Assembly: GCA_019416265.1 (NCBI GenBank)
Contig: DXXQ01000090.1
Span: forward strand, 1-5,533
Direction: 5' to 3'
Source of the DNA: Clostridiales bacterium
GTDB taxonomy: Bacteria; Bacillota; Clostridia; Lachnospirales; Lachnospiraceae
DNA: 5,533 nucleotides
This document shows, piece after piece, positions 4,678 through 5,533 of this stretch (position 1 is its first letter; every line of letters starts with the position of its first letter). A program made the translations under genes and the position numbers. Below the pieces are notes generated by a model, which saw nothing but the letters and a program-made list of their open reading frames with translations, was not told the origin of the DNA and did no database searches.

Positions 4678-5533
4678 TTAGAATAAACCGCCTAATTTTG
4701 AAACAAATGTGGTAACTCCCATATATGCGGAAAGAATAACCACAAGGATTCCAAGAATCAGAAGAACTGTTGAGTGTTTATAGGTTGGTCCCATGATGGA
4801 TTTCTTCTGGGAAGCAACAAGACAGATTCCCAGGGTCACAGGAAGAATCAGTCCGTTGAAAGCGCCTGCAAGTACGAGAAGCACTGCCGGATTTCCAAGA
4901 ACCAGCATGATCACTGTAGACACTGCGATGAAACCGATGATTACCCAGTTCTCATTTTTCTCAATACTCTTGCTGAATGTCTTCAGGAAGGATACGGAGG
5001 TGTAAGCTGCACCGATGATGGAGGTAACAGCTGCACAGAGAAGCACCAGACCTGCAAAGCGGTATCCGATTTCTCCTGCACCTTCTTTGAAGGCTGCTGC
5101 TGCCGGATTGGCTGCCCATGCGTCAGATGCAATAAGATCTGCGCTTTTCACAACAACGCCGAGAACTGCAAGGAACAGGAAAATACGCACGATTGACGCA
5201 ATTACCATACCCATAACAGAACTCTTGTTGATCTCTTTTAAATTTTTCTCTCCTGTGATACCTGCATCGATCAGACGGTGTGCGCCTGCGAAGGTAATAT
5301 ATCCGCCTACGGTTCCTCCCATAAGAGTCAGAATAGCAGGAAACAGATTTGTCACACCTGCTTCAGGTACAAAAGTATTCTTCAGAGCGTCGCCCATTGG
5401 CGGTTTTACCACAATGATAACCACGAAGATTACGATAATCATAACGCCGCCTAATACTTTTGTCAAAGTATCCATTGCCGCTTTTGCATTTTTTAATAAA
5501 AATACTGCAATTGCAAGAGCTCCTGCAAGAATG
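4678..5533 (-). CDS. NRAMP-like membrane transporter, N-terminus beyond the window
   Basis: The reading frame is open to the right edge, so the N-terminal part is missing and the Met at 5475 is probably internal. The visible 284 residues compare with roughly 400 for the family (e.g. YcsG of the B. subtilis ycs-kip cluster). Numbering from the edge, hydrophobic membrane segments lie at about 1-13, 26-42, 62-82, 106-127, 157-182, 196-214, 217-240 and 255-275. The segment GGTVGGYITFAGAHRLIDAGITG (72-94) occupies the place of the half-unwound helix 6 of NRAMP proteins but lacks the canonical Met-Pro-His metal-binding motif. It is thus an NRAMP-related protein of the LeuT/APC fold, with unproven substrate. 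The gene ends 8 nt before a strong terminator and 100 nt before pxpB. Position next to pxp genes hints at uptake of 5-oxoproline or a related compound, or of a metal cofactor. Both are inference. Family assignment is fairly sure, function is not. Confidence 0.83.
   Translation of the reverse strand, partial: ILAGALAIAVFLLKNAKAAMDTLTKVLGGVMIIVIFVVIIVVKPPMGDALKNTFVPEAGVTNLFPAILTLMGGTVGGYITFAGAHRLIDAGITGEKNLKEINKSSVMGMVIASIVRIFLFLAVLGVVVKSADLIASDAWAANPAAAAFKEGAGEIGYRFAGLVLLCAAVTSIIGAAYTSVSFLKTFSKSIEKNENWVIIGFIAVSTVIMLVLGNPAVLLVLAGAFNGLILPVTLGICLVASQKKSIMGPTYKHSTVLLILGILVVILSAYMGVTTFVSKLGGLF

Noticed and set aside
5473..5475. ATG at 5475 as the true start of the transporter
   Set aside because: The frame stays open and hydrophobic up to the window edge (ILAGALAIAVFLL before it), and the remaining protein would be far shorter than the family. 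The Met is most likely internal.
1..5533. CRISPR array, tRNA/rRNA genes, insertion sequence or attachment site
   Set aside because: I saw no spaced direct repeats, tRNA-like cloverleaf, transposase motifs or terminal inverted repeats in either strand. The inverted repeats present are explained as hairpins in gene gaps.

Overview
The window reads as an accessory metabolic operon of a Gram-positive anaerobe. It most likely comes from the Clostridia, probably a Lachnospiraceae-like Firmicute. The basis is moderate GC, strong purine-rich Shine-Dalgarno sequences (AAGGAGG, GGAGG, AAGGAG) 6-9 nt before nearly every start, two TTG starts, and the general look of the proteins. The taxonomic call is inference.

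All six genes lie on the minus strand, so transcription runs from the right edge to the left. In that order they are: a 5'-truncated NRAMP-like membrane transporter (from 5533 to 4678), a strong intrinsic terminator (4637-4669), pxpB (4577-3849), pxpC (3847-2843), accB-type biotin carboxyl carrier (2814-2371), accC-type biotin carboxylase (2347-1001), pxpA (930-163), and a second long hairpin (71-108) that probably ends the operon. The spacing is tight: 1 nt between pxpB and pxpC, 28 nt between pxpC and accB, and 23 nt between accB and accC. Only accC-pxpA (70 nt) and transporter-pxpB (97 nt) have larger gaps, and each contains an inverted repeat. The plus strand carries no convincing gene. 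The first 70 bases are AT-rich and appear non-coding.

PxpA, PxpB and PxpC together are the prokaryotic ATP-dependent 5-oxoprolinase, which opens 5-oxo-L-proline (pyroglutamate) to glutamate. What stands out is that a complete biotin carboxylase and biotin carrier pair sits inside the pxp operon, between pxpC and pxpA, with no accA or accD carboxyltransferase genes in the window. PxpB and PxpC are homologous to the two halves of the carboxyltransferase domain of urea carboxylase. The layout therefore suggests a biotin-dependent oxoprolinase: AccC carboxylates biotin on AccB, PxpB/PxpC transfers the carboxyl to the lactam of 5-oxoproline, and PxpA hydrolyses the activated ring. This parallels the urea carboxylase/allophanate hydrolase route and is the main hypothesis here. 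It is inference from gene order and homology. The NRAMP-like protein at the head of the cluster is a candidate for substrate or metal uptake.
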